The notes under the pieces were generated by a model that saw nothing but the letters and a program-made list of their open reading frames with translations, was not told where the DNA came from and ran no database searches. The translations under genes and the position numbers were made by a program. Source: Bacteroidales bacterium (GTDB taxonomy: Bacteria; Bacteroidota; Bacteroidia; Bacteroidales; VadinHA17). From it: a stretch of DNA of 21,975 nt. Below are positions 1 to 7,459 of this stretch, piece after piece. The stretch covers positions 1-21,975 of the forward strand of contig JAUYBT010000001.1 in the NCBI GenBank assembly GCA_030692905.1, in the 5' to 3' direction. Position 1 is the stretch's first letter. The number at the start of each line of letters is the position of its first letter.

Positions 1-256
1 AGACATTTGCCGGGTGGGGGACGAAGTACCGATGATGGATACAGAGGGTAATCCTTTGAATGGAATAATAAATGAAATTACAGATACCTACGTCAGAATG
101 GATTTCAACCACCCGATGGCTGACCTTGATCTCTTCTTTTCTGGCAAGATAATTGATGTTAGGGATGCTACAGTTGAAGAAATTGCCGGGATGAATCAAT
201 CATGTTCTTCCTGTGGCAGTAATAGCGAAAAGGGTTGCTCAGGTTCTTGTAGTTAA
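1..256 (+). CDS. slyD: SlyD-like FKBP peptidyl-prolyl isomerase, C-terminal part
   Basis: This is the 3' end of a gene whose start lies before the window; the frame is open from base 2. The visible protein matches the C-terminal half of SlyD-type FKBP prolyl cis-trans isomerases: a VGDEVPMMD stretch, then the strongly conserved MDFNHPMADLDL segment that completes the FKBP fold after the inserted flap, then a DVRDATVEEI strand. Family members are cytoplasmic folding helpers and metal chaperones. The last 20 or so residues form a Cys/Ser-rich tail with five cysteines (CSSC, GC, SGSC), where Escherichia coli SlyD has a His/Cys metal-binding tail; metal binding here is inferred. A 769-base gap follows, so no downstream operon partner is visible. 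Confidence 0.85.
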   Translation, partial: DICRVGDEVPMMDTEGNPLNGIINEITDTYVRMDFNHPMADLDLFFSGKIIDVRDATVEEIAGMNQSCSSCGSNSEKGCSGSCS

Positions 257-600
257 TAAACTGGTTATCCGACTATAATTTTAAATATTAAGTTTTTCTC
301 CTTCTGATTTTGCAATGAAGGATTATAACAATTTTGTAATAAAGCAAAATTGAAAATTTTGGTCTGGTCATACAATAAATATTTTTTCCTGATAAAGAAT
401 ATTAATCTTTAGGATAATTCCTTTTAAATCAAAAATTATTTAATTGCTGTTTAAAAAAAACCTTCCCATGATTGAATATTTGACCAGGAGTGATAGGACA
501 GGCCGGAATTTTTAATTTTTATAGTATTTTCTTTCCAACTGTGATTTTCAACATTGCAGAAAACTATTTCTTGCATTACAATCGCACAACTTACTGAAGT

Positions 601-647
601 TTACATTTGTAAATAAGGATAATTCACAATATTAATTACATATGTAA
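601..647. promoter_or_regulatory. Distal pair of TTACA-NN-TGTAA palindromes
   Basis: Two complete inverted repeats lie here: ttacatttgtaa at 601-612 and ttacatatgtaa at 636-647. The second extends to a perfect 14-base palindrome (635-648). Their starts are 35 bases apart. They share the arms of the proximal group near 951-1008, about 300 bases away, so they may be auxiliary operators for the same regulator, with looping possible. That the XRE protein at 1026-1463 binds them is inference. Confidence 0.4.
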
Positions 648-950
648 TCGATTTCCTGACATTATTAGGTTACAGGATTAAATATTTAATGGTTATCTTT
701 ATTTATATATTTAAAAAACAGTGAATCAGTAATATAAATGCAATTATTTGAAGTAAATATCAGCTATACTTGTTTAGAACAGTGCGTCTGTGGCCGAAAA
801 TCCTTAGAAAACTAAATTAAAATACTGTATACTATATCATTATGGATCTAAACTATTGTAAAACTTCAAATATGTGATAAATATAATTGTCAATAGATCA
901 ACGATTTACAGGTAAAGTTAGAATAATCCAAAACAATAAAAATCGGAATG

Positions 951-1008
951 TTACAAATGTAATTACATATAATTACAAATGGCAAGTATTAATTATTTAC
1001 ATTTGTAA
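951..1008. promoter_or_regulatory. Proximal operator cluster before XRE regulator
   Basis: Complete palindromes lie at 951-962 (ttacaaatgtaa) and 997-1008 (ttacatttgtaa), with a half-site at 973-977 between them. Starts are 22 and 24 bases apart, near two helical turns, so a dimeric regulator could bind one face of the DNA. The last copy also contains TACATTTG (999-1006), which fits the Bacteroidota -7 box TAnnTTTG, and sits about 20 bases before the start codon at 1026. Operator and promoter may therefore coincide, as expected for negative autoregulation. This is inferred from sequence only. Confidence 0.45.
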
Positions 1009-1025
1009 TATTAAATATTTTTAAG

Positions 1026-1463
1026 ATGAAGGAACGATTACTTGATTTTCTAAAAGCTGAAAACAAATCTTCGGCTCAGTTAGCAGAAGAAATAGGTGTT
1101 CAGGCTTCCGGTATCTCCCACATACTTTCAGGAAGGAACAATCCAAGTCTCGATTTTGTATTGAAAATGCTTGAAAAATATCAATTCCTATCAACAGATT
1201 GGTTATTGTTTGGGAAAGGATCTATGTATAAAGACATTAAGATGCAGACTCTTTTTGACGAAAACATTGGTATAAACCAGGACGATGATCCGAAACTGAT
1301 TAAAAATGAGCCCCGTAAATCAGAAAAAGAGTTTCAGGATGTACGAAAAGATCAGCTAAATAAGGATTCTGCAGTTCCATTTAAGAATAGAACCTCCGCA
1401 GTTGAGAAAATTGTCTGGTTTTACGATAATAACAGCTTTGAGGAGTACTTCCCTCAACGGTGA
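1026..1463 (+). CDS. XRE/Cro-CI family transcriptional regulator
   Basis: The 145-residue protein has an N-terminal helix-turn-helix of the XRE (Cro/CI) type at about residues 16-50: SSAQLAEEIGVQASGISHIL followed by SGRNNPSLDFVLKML. The recognition helix is probably around residues 26-36. This is the common short Bacteroidota type that ends its DNA-binding domain with a conserved LSTDWLLFGKGSMY stretch. The remaining 75 residues are charged, low in hydrophobics and probably flexible; no ligand or protease domain is recognisable. There is no Shine-Dalgarno sequence. Palindromes just upstream are good candidates for its operators. The pyrK start is only 39 bases downstream, so the two could be cotranscribed, although pyrK has a possible promoter of its own. 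The biological target is unknown. Confidence 0.85.
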   Translation: MKERLLDFLKAENKSSAQLAEEIGVQASGISHILSGRNNPSLDFVLKMLEKYQFLSTDWLLFGKGSMYKDIKMQTLFDENIGINQDDDPKLIKNEPRKSEKEFQDVRKDQLNKDSAVPFKNRTSAVEKIVWFYDNNSFEEYFPQR

Positions 1464-1477
1464 TGCCAGGATTTAAT

Positions 1478-1485
1478 TATCTTTG
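1478..1485 (+). promoter_or_regulatory. Possible -7 box for pyrK-pyrD
   Basis: TATCTTTG matches the Bacteroidota -7 consensus TAnnTTTG and lies 17 bases before the pyrK start codon. I find no convincing TTTG -33 element at the usual distance, so this is a weak call; read-through from the upstream regulator gene is also possible. Confidence 0.3.
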
Positions 1486-1502
1486 TGATAAACCCACAAT
1501 AG

Positions 1503-2270
1503 ATGGCAAAGCGCATTGAGGATCTTAAAGTAGTTGGAAATAAGCGCCTTACTAATGATTTTTTTGTTCTTGAACTTTCAGGAAATGATAAAATTCCTGA
1601 TTTTAAACCTGGTCAGTTTGCACAGGTAAGGGTTGATGGGAGCCCTGAAACATTTCTACGACGGCCCATTTCAATACATGATGTTGATTACGAAAGAAAT
1701 ACATTTAAGCTTCTGATTCAGATTGCAGGTAAAGGAACAGGAGCCCTTTCAAAACTCAGAAATGGTGATTTTCTCAATCTTATTTACCCTCTTGGTAACT
1801 CGTTCGGTTTACCTGTCGAAAACGAAAGAGTTCTTCTCGTAGGAGGTGGTTGTGGTGTAGCCCCATTATTGTTTCTGGGGAAATACTTAAAATCAAACGG
1901 TTGCATTCCTGACATCCTTCTTGGGTTCAGGAATAGCGAACGAATAATTGAGTTTGAAGAGTATCTTAAAATTGGGAACGTCTTCCTTACAACTGAAGAT
2001 GGTTCAAAAGGAGAAAATGGGTATGTCACCAACCATTCTATCTTATTAACTGGCAGATATAACAGAATCTATTGCTGCGGACCTGATTCCATGATGAAGG
2101 TAATAGCCGGTTACTGCAAAAAAAACAATATCGCCTGTGAAGTGTCGCTCGAAAACCTCATGGCATGCGGTATTGGTGCCTGTCTTTGCTGCATCGTTGA
2201 TACTATTAAAGGTAACCTTTGCACCTGCATCGACGGACCGGTTTTCAATATAAATGAATTGAAATGGTGA
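1503..2270 (+). CDS. pyrK: Dihydroorotate dehydrogenase electron transfer subunit PyrK
   Basis: PyrK is the FAD and [2Fe-2S] subunit of class 1B dihydroorotate dehydrogenase. It passes electrons from the PyrD flavin to NAD+ in pyrimidine biosynthesis, in the cytoplasm. The 255-residue length is normal. The ferredoxin-reductase-like FAD domain carries RRPISIHD (residues 53-60). The NAD-binding domain has the glycine-rich GGGCGVAP (114-121) and CCGPDSMM (191-198). The C-terminal iron-sulfur motif is C222-x4-C227-x2-C230-x11-C242, as expected for PyrK. The gene overlaps pyrD by 7 bases (ATGGTGA), which points to translational coupling and one-to-one assembly of the heterotetramer. No Shine-Dalgarno site is visible. 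Confidence 0.95.
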   Translation: MAKRIEDLKVVGNKRLTNDFFVLELSGNDKIPDFKPGQFAQVRVDGSPETFLRRPISIHDVDYERNTFKLLIQIAGKGTGALSKLRNGDFLNLIYPLGNSFGLPVENERVLLVGGGCGVAPLLFLGKYLKSNGCIPDILLGFRNSERIIEFEEYLKIGNVFLTTEDGSKGENGYVTNHSILLTGRYNRIYCCGPDSMMKVIAGYCKKNNIACEVSLENLMACGIGACLCCIVDTIKGNLCTCIDGPVFNINELKW

Positions 2271-3181
2271 ACCTAGGCTTTTCTATTGGTGATTTGCATT
2301 TTAAAAACCCGGTGCTGACAGCTTCTGGTACCTTTGGATATGGATCTGAATTTGATGATTTTTTAGATGTTTCAAGGTTGGGTGGAATAGTTGTTAAGGG
2401 AACAACCATTGAACCAAGAGAAGGCAATCTGTATCCCCGGATGGCTGAAACTGCTTCAGGCATGTTGAATACTGTGGGTTTACAGAATAAGGGGATTGAT
2501 TACTTTGAAAAAAATATCTATCCACGCATCTCCGGTTATGATACCAACATAATCGTAAATATTAATGGTAGCTATATTGATGATTATGTTGCTCTTGCCG
2601 AAAGAATTAACAAGCTTGAAAAAATTCCTGCCATAGAGCTTAACATATCATGTCCAAATGTAAAAATGGGAGGGATGGCATTTGGAACCAATCTCGATTC
2701 AGCACGTGAAGTTACAAGGGCGGTAAGGGCTGTCTATGCTAAAAAACTAATAGTTAAATTATCTCCTAATGTTACAAATGTTGTTGATTTTGCAAGGGTA
2801 GTCGAAGAAGAAGGAGCCGATTCAATCTCCCTGATAAATACTTTGCTTGGAATGTCGGTTGATGTTGAAAAAATGAGACCGGCTCTATCTACAATAACCG
2901 GCGGGCTGTCGGGACCAGCGATTAAACCAATAGCACTAAGAATGGTATGGCAGGTTGCAAAAGCAGTGAGAATACCGGTCATCGGTATGGGAGGAATTAT
3001 GACTACCTCTGATGCATTGGAATTCTTTCTTGCCGGTGCAAGTGCGGTTCAGATAGGAACAGCTTCATTTATTGATCCGCAGGCTCCGGTAAAAATATTG
3101 GAGGGCATTGAGAATTATCTTATCAAAAAAGGATTTTTCGATATTAAGGAAATAATCGGTTACATTAATCGGACAACCTGA
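2264..3181 (+). CDS. pyrD: Dihydroorotate dehydrogenase class 1B catalytic subunit
   Basis: This is the FMN-containing catalytic subunit that oxidises dihydroorotate to orotate, the fourth step of UMP synthesis. At 305 residues it has the usual length for PyrDB. The TIM-barrel markers are in order: NPVLTASGTFGYG near residues 15-27, VVKGTT (43-48), NTVGLQN (69-75), VNINGS (98-103), and the active-site segment NISCPNVKMGG with catalytic Cys130. Cys rather than Ser at this position is the class 1 signature. GGLSGPAIKPIALR (213-226) and GMGGI (241-245) bind FMN phosphate. The start codon overlaps the pyrK stop, and the pair forms a two-gene operon. No other pyrimidine genes are present in the window. 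Confidence 0.96.
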   Translation: MVNLGFSIGDLHFKNPVLTASGTFGYGSEFDDFLDVSRLGGIVVKGTTIEPREGNLYPRMAETASGMLNTVGLQNKGIDYFEKNIYPRISGYDTNIIVNINGSYIDDYVALAERINKLEKIPAIELNISCPNVKMGGMAFGTNLDSAREVTRAVRAVYAKKLIVKLSPNVTNVVDFARVVEEEGADSISLINTLLGMSVDVEKMRPALSTITGGLSGPAIKPIALRMVWQVAKAVRIPVIGMGGIMTTSDALEFFLAGASAVQIGTASFIDPQAPVKILEGIENYLIKKGFFDIKEIIGYINRTT

Positions 3182-3327
3182 ATAAAATCAGGATTCTGAT
3201 CGTTCAATGTTCATAATCTAAATTTAAAAACATTTTATTGTTCATCATTAAAATATCTATTTTTTCCTATAAATTTGTAAGAATTTAAAAACATATTGTT
3301 TCAATCTATTAATCAATCACTATAGAA

Positions 3328-3798
3328 ATGTCAGAAAATTTACAAATTGATAATCTTGATAAAAAGATTCTCGATATCATTACTAAAAATGCAAGGATCC
3401 CATACCTTGAAGTTGCCAGGGAATGTGGTGTTTCAGGTGCTGCAATACATCAACGCGTTCAGAGGCTTATCCGGATAGGCGTTATCAGAGGATCTGAATT
3501 TAAAGTCGATCCGGTTATGGTTGGCTTTAAAACCTGTGCTTATATTGGTATCTTTCTCGACCACCCCGGCCATTTCAGGGAAGTTGTAACAAAATTCAGG
3601 GATATTCCTGAAATCATTGAATGTCACTATACAACAGGTAATTATTCGTTATTTATAAAAGTATATACACGTGATAATGAACATCTTAGAATGATTCTTA
3701 CTGATACGATTCAGAATATTTCAGGCATCGTACGCACAGAAACTTTAATCTCCCTTGAGGAATCAATAAACAGGCAGATACCTGTTCTTTCAAGATAG
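3328..3798 (+). CDS. Lrp/AsnC family transcriptional regulator
   Basis: The 156-residue protein has the two-domain Lrp/AsnC layout. The N-terminal winged helix-turn-helix covers about residues 10-58 (LDKKILDIITKNARIPYLEV, then SGAAIHQRVQRLIRIGVI). The C-terminal RAM ligand-binding domain covers about 68-145 and includes the typical TGNYSLFIKV strand around residue 103. Such proteins form dimers to octamers and respond to amino acids. The effector cannot be deduced. A TAAATTTG -7-like box lies at 3270-3277, about 50 bases before the start, but without a well-placed -33 element. The gene stands alone between pyrD and the tRNA gene; no adjacent amino-acid transport or metabolism gene suggests a local target. 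Confidence 0.92.
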   Translation: MSENLQIDNLDKKILDIITKNARIPYLEVARECGVSGAAIHQRVQRLIRIGVIRGSEFKVDPVMVGFKTCAYIGIFLDHPGHFREVVTKFRDIPEIIECHYTTGNYSLFIKVYTRDNEHLRMILTDTIQNISGIVRTETLISLEESINRQIPVLSR

Positions 3799-3879
3799 AT
3801 AATATAGAATTATTTACACCCCTCCCAACTTATTTAATCAAATAAATGGAACAACAATCTGGAAAAATTGTTGCATTTT

Positions 3880-3910
3880 TTTGCATTAAATTAAATTTAT
3901 CATACATTTG
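3880..3910 (+). promoter_or_regulatory. Bacteroidota-type promoter of tRNA-Lys
   Basis: TTTG at 3880-3883 (-33 element) is followed after 19 bases by TACATTTG at 3903-3910 (-7 element, consensus TAnnTTTG). Transcription would begin close to 3917, about a dozen bases before the mature tRNA 5' end. This is the cleanest promoter in the window and strong support for the phylum assignment. Confidence 0.7.
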
Positions 3911-3929
3911 CACTCGCAAAAACAGAAAG

Positions 3930-4002
3930 GATTCAGTAGCTCAGCTGGTAGAGCACATCCCTTTTAAGGATGGGGTCCTGGGTTCGAGCCCCAGCTGGAT
4001 CA
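3930..4002 (+). tRNA. tRNA-Lys (anticodon TTT)
   Basis: The 73-base gene folds into a complete cloverleaf. The acceptor arm GATTCAG (3930-3936) pairs with CTGGATC (3995-4001) with one G-T pair; the discriminator base is A4002. The D arm is GCTC/GAGC. The anticodon stem CATCC/GGATG holds the loop CTTTTAA with anticodon TTT at 3963-3965. The T arm is CTGGG/CCCAG around TTCGAGC. CCA is not encoded and must be added afterwards. A promoter lies just upstream and a hairpin terminator just downstream, so it is a single-gene transcription unit. Confidence 0.96.
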
Positions 4003-4006
4003 CAAA

Positions 4007-4034
4007 GAAGGAAAGCAGTTGCTTTTCTTTTTTA
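4007..4034 (+). terminator. Intrinsic terminator after tRNA-Lys
   Basis: The hairpin aaggaaagc / gcttttctt with loop agtt (4017-4020) is followed by a T-rich run. It starts five bases after the tRNA 3' end and ends the single-gene transcript. Confidence 0.65.
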
Positions 4035-4193
4035 TTTTAACGACCTTAGTTTGTTGAAAATCAATTCCTTTTTTTGACACTTGGTTAAGGAAATAATTTC
4101 TATCCGGATTTTATAAAACACAATAATTTGTTTAAATTTCATTTTTAATCTGCTATTTTAGCATTGACAATTATCTGAAATTAAAGGGAAATC

Positions 4194-5012
4194 ATGAACA
4201 ATCTTTTTAAGGGCAAAGTTGTAATTGTAACCGGAGCATCTTCAGGAATAGGAGAAGCAATTTCACGCGAATTTGCCCGAAATGGCAGCAAAGTCGTTCT
4301 GGCTGCCAGGTCTGAAGAAAAGCTTTCTCAGATCGTAAATGAGATAAAAGCTGATAAATGCGATGCCACTTTTATTAAAACTGATGTAAGTATTGAATCG
4401 GATTGTAAGCGGCTTATTGAAAAAACAGTCGAGAAATACGGTGGTATCAATATCCTGATAAACAATGCGGGAGTATCCATGAGAGCTTCATTCCTTGATG
4501 TTGATCTAAAAGTACTTCATCGCCTAATGGATGTAAATTTTTGGGGTACAGTTTATTGTACAAAATATGCGTTGCCATATCTGGTTGAACGAAAAGGTTC
4601 ACTGGTTGGTGTATCATCAGTTGCAGGATTTCATGGATTACCCGGACGAACAGGTTACTCAGCTTCAAAATTTGCCATGCATGGCTTTCTGGAAACGATA
4701 AGGATCGAAAATCTGAAAAAGGGATTACATGTAATGATAATTGCTCCCGGATTTACCTCCACCGAGATCAGAAAACATGCTCTTACAGAAAATGGACTGG
4801 AACAGGGTGAATCACCAAGGGATGAACGTAAGTTGATGTCGCCCGGTTATGTCGCAAAATGGGTACTTAAAGGTATCAGGAAGAAAAAGAGAAATAAGTT
4901 GCTAACCTGGGATGGAAGACTTACTGCTCTTTTCCAAAGAATTGTACCTGAATTTGTTGATAGGGTTTATTATCACGAAATGTCAAAAGAACCCAAATCA
5001 CCTATAAAATAG
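4194..5012 (+). CDS. Short-chain dehydrogenase/reductase (SDR)
   Basis: The 272-residue protein is a classical SDR with a Rossmann fold. The cofactor motif TGASSGIG is at residues 13-20, the structural NNAG motif at 90-93, and the active site comprises Asn115, Ser141/142, Tyr155 and Lys159 (YSASK). The PG motif follows at 185-186. The segment after the first strand (LAARSEEKL) has Arg39 in place of an acidic residue, which suggests NADP(H) preference; this is inference. The substrate cannot be read from the sequence; the length and the C-terminal basic stretch (RKKKRNK) resemble SDRs annotated as acting on lipids or sugars in Bacteroidota. It is a single-gene unit with its own terminator. TTTG at 4127-4130 and TATTTTAG at 4154-4161 could be its promoter but match poorly. 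Confidence 0.92.
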   Translation: MNNLFKGKVVIVTGASSGIGEAISREFARNGSKVVLAARSEEKLSQIVNEIKADKCDATFIKTDVSIESDCKRLIEKTVEKYGGINILINNAGVSMRASFLDVDLKVLHRLMDVNFWGTVYCTKYALPYLVERKGSLVGVSSVAGFHGLPGRTGYSASKFAMHGFLETIRIENLKKGLHVMIIAPGFTSTEIRKHALTENGLEQGESPRDERKLMSPGYVAKWVLKGIRKKKRNKLLTWDGRLTALFQRIVPEFVDRVYYHEMSKEPKSPIK

Positions 5013-5033
5013 AACCTCCTGAATACTTTTCTT

Positions 5034-5064
5034 AAACCGGTGCCTGTTGGAAACCGGTTTTTTT
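5034..5064 (+). terminator. Intrinsic terminator after SDR gene
   Basis: Perfect 7-bp stem aaaccgg (5034-5040) / ccggttt (5054-5060) with a 13-base loop, running into a T tract. It separates the SDR gene from the following sigma-factor module. Confidence 0.75.
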
Positions 5065-5128
5065 GTAATGAAAAGGCAACATTTCCGTCATACAAGTAAA
5101 ATCAATTAGTAATTTAAAAACACATGTT

Positions 5129-5635
5129 ATGAAAAGACTATTTTTATTTGTTGCGTTAACGTTTACATTAACTGTTATTTATGGACAGAAATCGATAGAT
5201 GAATTATTTGAAAGATATGCTGGCAAAGATGGATTTGTAACTGTTACCATAAATGGGAATTTGCTTAAACTTGTCACATGTCTTGATGATGATGACGATG
5301 AAGAGGAGAATTCTTTACCCGTGAATATTACAGAAATCAGAATTCTTGCACAGGATGATGAGAATCTAAAGGTTGAGAATTTTTACGACATGGTTATTAA
5401 TGATATTAATCTTGACCGTTATGAAGAATTCATGAGAGTTAAAAAGTCAGACCAGGATCTGAGAATGTTAGTCCGCTCAGAAGGGAATAAATTCAGGGAG
5501 TTTCTGCTTATTGCAGGAGGAGAGGATAATGTACTTATTCAGATAAAAGGCAACATGACATATAAAGAGGCAAAAAAATTCTCCGATGATGTAAAGAAAA
5601 ACCATGGTTTGAACATTGTTGCAAACAATAAGTAA
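5129..5635 (+). CDS. DUF4252 exported protein A
   Basis: The 168-residue protein belongs to the DUF4252 family, recognised by the opening IDELFERYAGKDGFVTVTING after a signal peptide (residues 1-19, cleavage near YGQ) and the later LIQIKGNMT strand. Family members are common in Bacteroidota and are often encoded beside ECF sigma factors; their function is unknown. An acidic run (DDDDDEEEN, residues 52-60) is peculiar to this copy. The gene is the first of the module 5129-7312 and is related to the DUF4252 protein at 6785-7312, so the two sit on either side of the sigma/anti-sigma pair. A periplasmic or outer-envelope location is inferred from the signal peptide. No Shine-Dalgarno site is present. 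Confidence 0.82.
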   Translation: MKRLFLFVALTFTLTVIYGQKSIDELFERYAGKDGFVTVTINGNLLKLVTCLDDDDDEEENSLPVNITEIRILAQDDENLKVENFYDMVINDINLDRYEEFMRVKKSDQDLRMLVRSEGNKFREFLLIAGGEDNVLIQIKGNMTYKEAKKFSDDVKKNHGLNIVANNK

Positions 5636-5686
5636 TTAATAATGTATCTATCTTTATAAACATCGAAATAATTGCTTTAAGCAGGA

Positions 5687-6229
5687 ATGACCAGGAGTGA
5701 TTTTAATGATCTTGTTCGACAGCTCAACCGTAAACTATTTGGCTATGCCTTCCGCATCCTCCAAAACCAGGAGGAAGCGGAGGACGCTGTTCAGGAGATT
5801 TTTATTAAATTATGGAAAATGAAGGAAAAGCTAAATGAATATAACAGCATCGATGCACTGGCAACAACAATGACAAAAAATTATTGTATCGATCAACTCA
5901 GAAAACAAAAACACATTTATCAGGGAGAACACAACAGGCAGGATTATCAAAACATAACGTCTCCATCGCCTCATGAGCAGATGGAAAGTAGGGAAGCAAT
6001 CGAAATACTTCACAATATTATTGATCACCTGCCACACATTTACATGGTTATTATAAGACTCAGGGATATCGAAGGTCTTTCATATGAAGAAATAGTTGAA
6101 AAAACTGACCAGAATATAAATACCCTGAGGGTTACGTTATCAAGGGCAAGAAGATTTATCAGAGATGAATATAATAAGTATCAATATGAACGGAGAGGAA
6201 TTAAACAGATTGCTCGAAAAGTACTATAA
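5687..6229 (+). CDS. ECF RNA polymerase sigma factor
   Basis: The 180-residue protein has the two-domain extracytoplasmic-function sigma layout. Region 2 spans about residues 12-76, with the core-binding segment EEAEDAVQEIFIKLW and the -10 recognition helix ending in NYCIDQLRKQK. Region 4 spans about 105-160 with the helix-turn-helix LSYEEIVEKTDQNINTLRVT and LSRARRFIRDE. It lacks region 3, as ECF factors do. The 3' end overlaps the next gene, a membrane protein that is probably its anti-sigma factor, so expression is likely coupled. The module contains two secreted DUF4252 proteins and is followed by an outer-membrane protein, suggesting an envelope-sensing circuit. Confidence 0.93.
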   Translation: MTRSDFNDLVRQLNRKLFGYAFRILQNQEEAEDAVQEIFIKLWKMKEKLNEYNSIDALATTMTKNYCIDQLRKQKHIYQGEHNRQDYQNITSPSPHEQMESREAIEILHNIIDHLPHIYMVIIRLRDIEGLSYEEIVEKTDQNINTLRVTLSRARRFIRDEYNKYQYERRGIKQIARKVL

Positions 6230-6773
6230 AGGGGAAAGTACTGAAGAGGAGGAAAAGACCTTAAAAGAGTATTTTAAGGAGAAAGATGTTCCTGAAGGTT
6301 ACGAAGCCGAAAAGGTGATCTTCGGCTATTATACGGCAGCCGGAGAAGTACCTGAACCATCCATTGATTTTGAAGCCAGAATTTTAACGGAAATTGATGC
6401 CTCTGATAGTAAAAGAGAATCACAAAAGTTCAGAAAACATGTTTTTCCATATATGAGTGCAGCAGCTGGTTTACTCATTCTGGTAGGATCATTTTTCTTT
6501 TTTGTTAACAAGAATGAGCCTGGAGATACCTTCACAGATACTGAACTTGCCTATGCGGAAACCATGAAAATACTTATAGATGTTTCATCTCAATTGAACC
6601 ATGGTGCTCGGGCTCTTGAACCAGTCATTAAAATCAATGAGATGACAACAAAAAGCTTTGAAGCAATTAATAAATCGACAATCATAATTGAGAAAAACCT
6701 TAGGAACCTCAATTATATTCAGAAAGCAATTGAAAATGCTAATGTACCTGTCGATAAGAATATAAATAAATAA
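6186..6773 (+). CDS. Membrane anti-sigma-factor-like protein
   Basis: The protein has an N-terminal cytoplasmic part rich in Glu/Lys (starting MNGEELNRLLEKYYKGEST, a typical Bacteroidota anti-sigma opening), one membrane helix (SAAAGLLILVGSFFFFV) and a periplasmic tail of about 80 residues with helix-forming sequence. I chose the ATG at 6186 because MNGEELN resembles starts of related proteins; an in-frame ATG at 6165 would add seven residues. Either start lies inside the sigma gene (overlap 44 or 65 bases), so translation is coupled. Position and topology support control of the sigma factor by sequestration, but the classical HxxxCxxC zinc motif is absent, so the role is inferred. The periplasmic domain may sense the DUF4252 partners. 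Confidence 0.75.
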   Translation: MNGEELNRLLEKYYKGESTEEEEKTLKEYFKEKDVPEGYEAEKVIFGYYTAAGEVPEPSIDFEARILTEIDASDSKRESQKFRKHVFPYMSAAAGLLILVGSFFFFVNKNEPGDTFTDTELAYAETMKILIDVSSQLNHGARALEPVIKINEMTTKSFEAINKSTIIIEKNLRNLNYIQKAIENANVPVDKNINK

Positions 6774-6784
6774 TAATCAATGAT

Positions 6785-7312
6785 ATGAAAAAGCTATTTC
6801 TTTCTATCACCGCTCTTTACCTGACCATGATGATGCAGGCTCAAACCAATCCGATTGATGAGATGTTCAATAAATACTCTGAGAAGGACGGATTCACAGT
6901 GGTAACCATCTCAAGCAAAATGTTCAGCATGTTTGCGAACCAGGATACAGAAAACAAAGATGCGGATAACGTTATAAACAGACTCAAATCAATCAGGATC
7001 CTTTCTGTAGAAGATTCGTTATTGAACAAGGGTCTTAATTTTTACACTGAACTAAGTAAAAAGCTTGATTTATCTGCTTATGAAGACCTGATGGTGGTTA
7101 AAGAAGGTCCCAATATTACAAAGTTTCTCATACGACAAGCAGGGAACATTATTTCTGAATTACTTGTTATAACCGGAGGACCCGGTGGGAATTCCCTTAT
7201 CTCAATAAAAGGAGATCTTAATCTTAAAAGCATTTCAGATTTGTCAAAAAATACTGGTATACAAGAACTTAAGAACCTTGATAACATCGGGAAGAAGAAT
7301 CCTGAAGAGTAA
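6785..7312 (+). CDS. DUF4252 exported protein B
   Basis: This 175-residue second DUF4252 protein starts 11 bases after the anti-sigma-like gene. A signal peptide (about residues 1-19, ending MQAQ) is followed by IDEMFNKYSEKDGFTVVTIS, clearly parallel to protein A (IDELFERYAGKDGFVTVTIN). Both share the later block LIxIKGxxxxK. The two differ enough that the duplication is old. The acidic run of copy A is replaced by NQDTENKDADN. Role unknown; as a secreted partner of a sigma/anti-sigma pair it could be a target or a signal in envelope stress. The module ends here or continues through a 147-base gap to the outer-membrane protein. Confidence 0.8.
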   Translation: MKKLFLSITALYLTMMMQAQTNPIDEMFNKYSEKDGFTVVTISSKMFSMFANQDTENKDADNVINRLKSIRILSVEDSLLNKGLNFYTELSKKLDLSAYEDLMVVKEGPNITKFLIRQAGNIISELLVITGGPGGNSLISIKGDLNLKSISDLSKNTGIQELKNLDNIGKKNPEE

Positions 7313-7416
7313 AATCTGCATTTTAAATAGGCACCAAAGCAACCTTAATCTAATGTATTTAGTTATGTAATAGTAGTACATAAATACTCTTAATGATTTA
7401 AGTATTCATTTTTTTT

Positions 7417-7424
7417 TATATTTG
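7417..7424 (+). promoter_or_regulatory. Possible -7 box for outer-membrane protein gene
   Basis: TATATTTG matches TAnnTTTG and lies 36 bases before the start at 7460. No TTTG is seen at the -33 spacing, so the call is tentative; it would let the outer-membrane protein be expressed separately from the sigma module. Confidence 0.35.
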
Positions 7425-7459
7425 TATTTAATTCGAAATATGAATCAATTTAAACTGCT

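Larger units (their letters stand above)
257..1025. other. Long AT-rich intergenic region with operator-like palindromes
   Basis: I see no convincing gene on either strand in this 769-base gap. It is very AT-rich. The notable content is a family of TTACA-NN-TGTAA palindromes at 601-612, 636-647, 951-962 and 997-1008, with extra half-sites at 963-967 and 973-977. The rest looks like leader or spacer DNA. The gap ends directly at the start of the XRE-type regulator, which makes autoregulation the simplest reading. Confidence 0.6.

Noticed and set aside
345..370. AT-rich hairpin after the SlyD-like gene as terminator
   Set aside because: The stem consists almost only of A-T pairs, lies about 90 bases after the stop, and lacks a T run.
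3846..4040. Open frame of 64 codons across the tRNA-Lys region
   Set aside because: It runs through the tRNA gene and its terminator; the cloverleaf and promoter explain the sequence better.
5070..5100. ECF-type promoter (ggcaac with cgtcatac) before the first DUF4252 gene
   Set aside because: The two elements are only a few bases apart, not the spacing expected for -35 and -10 boxes.
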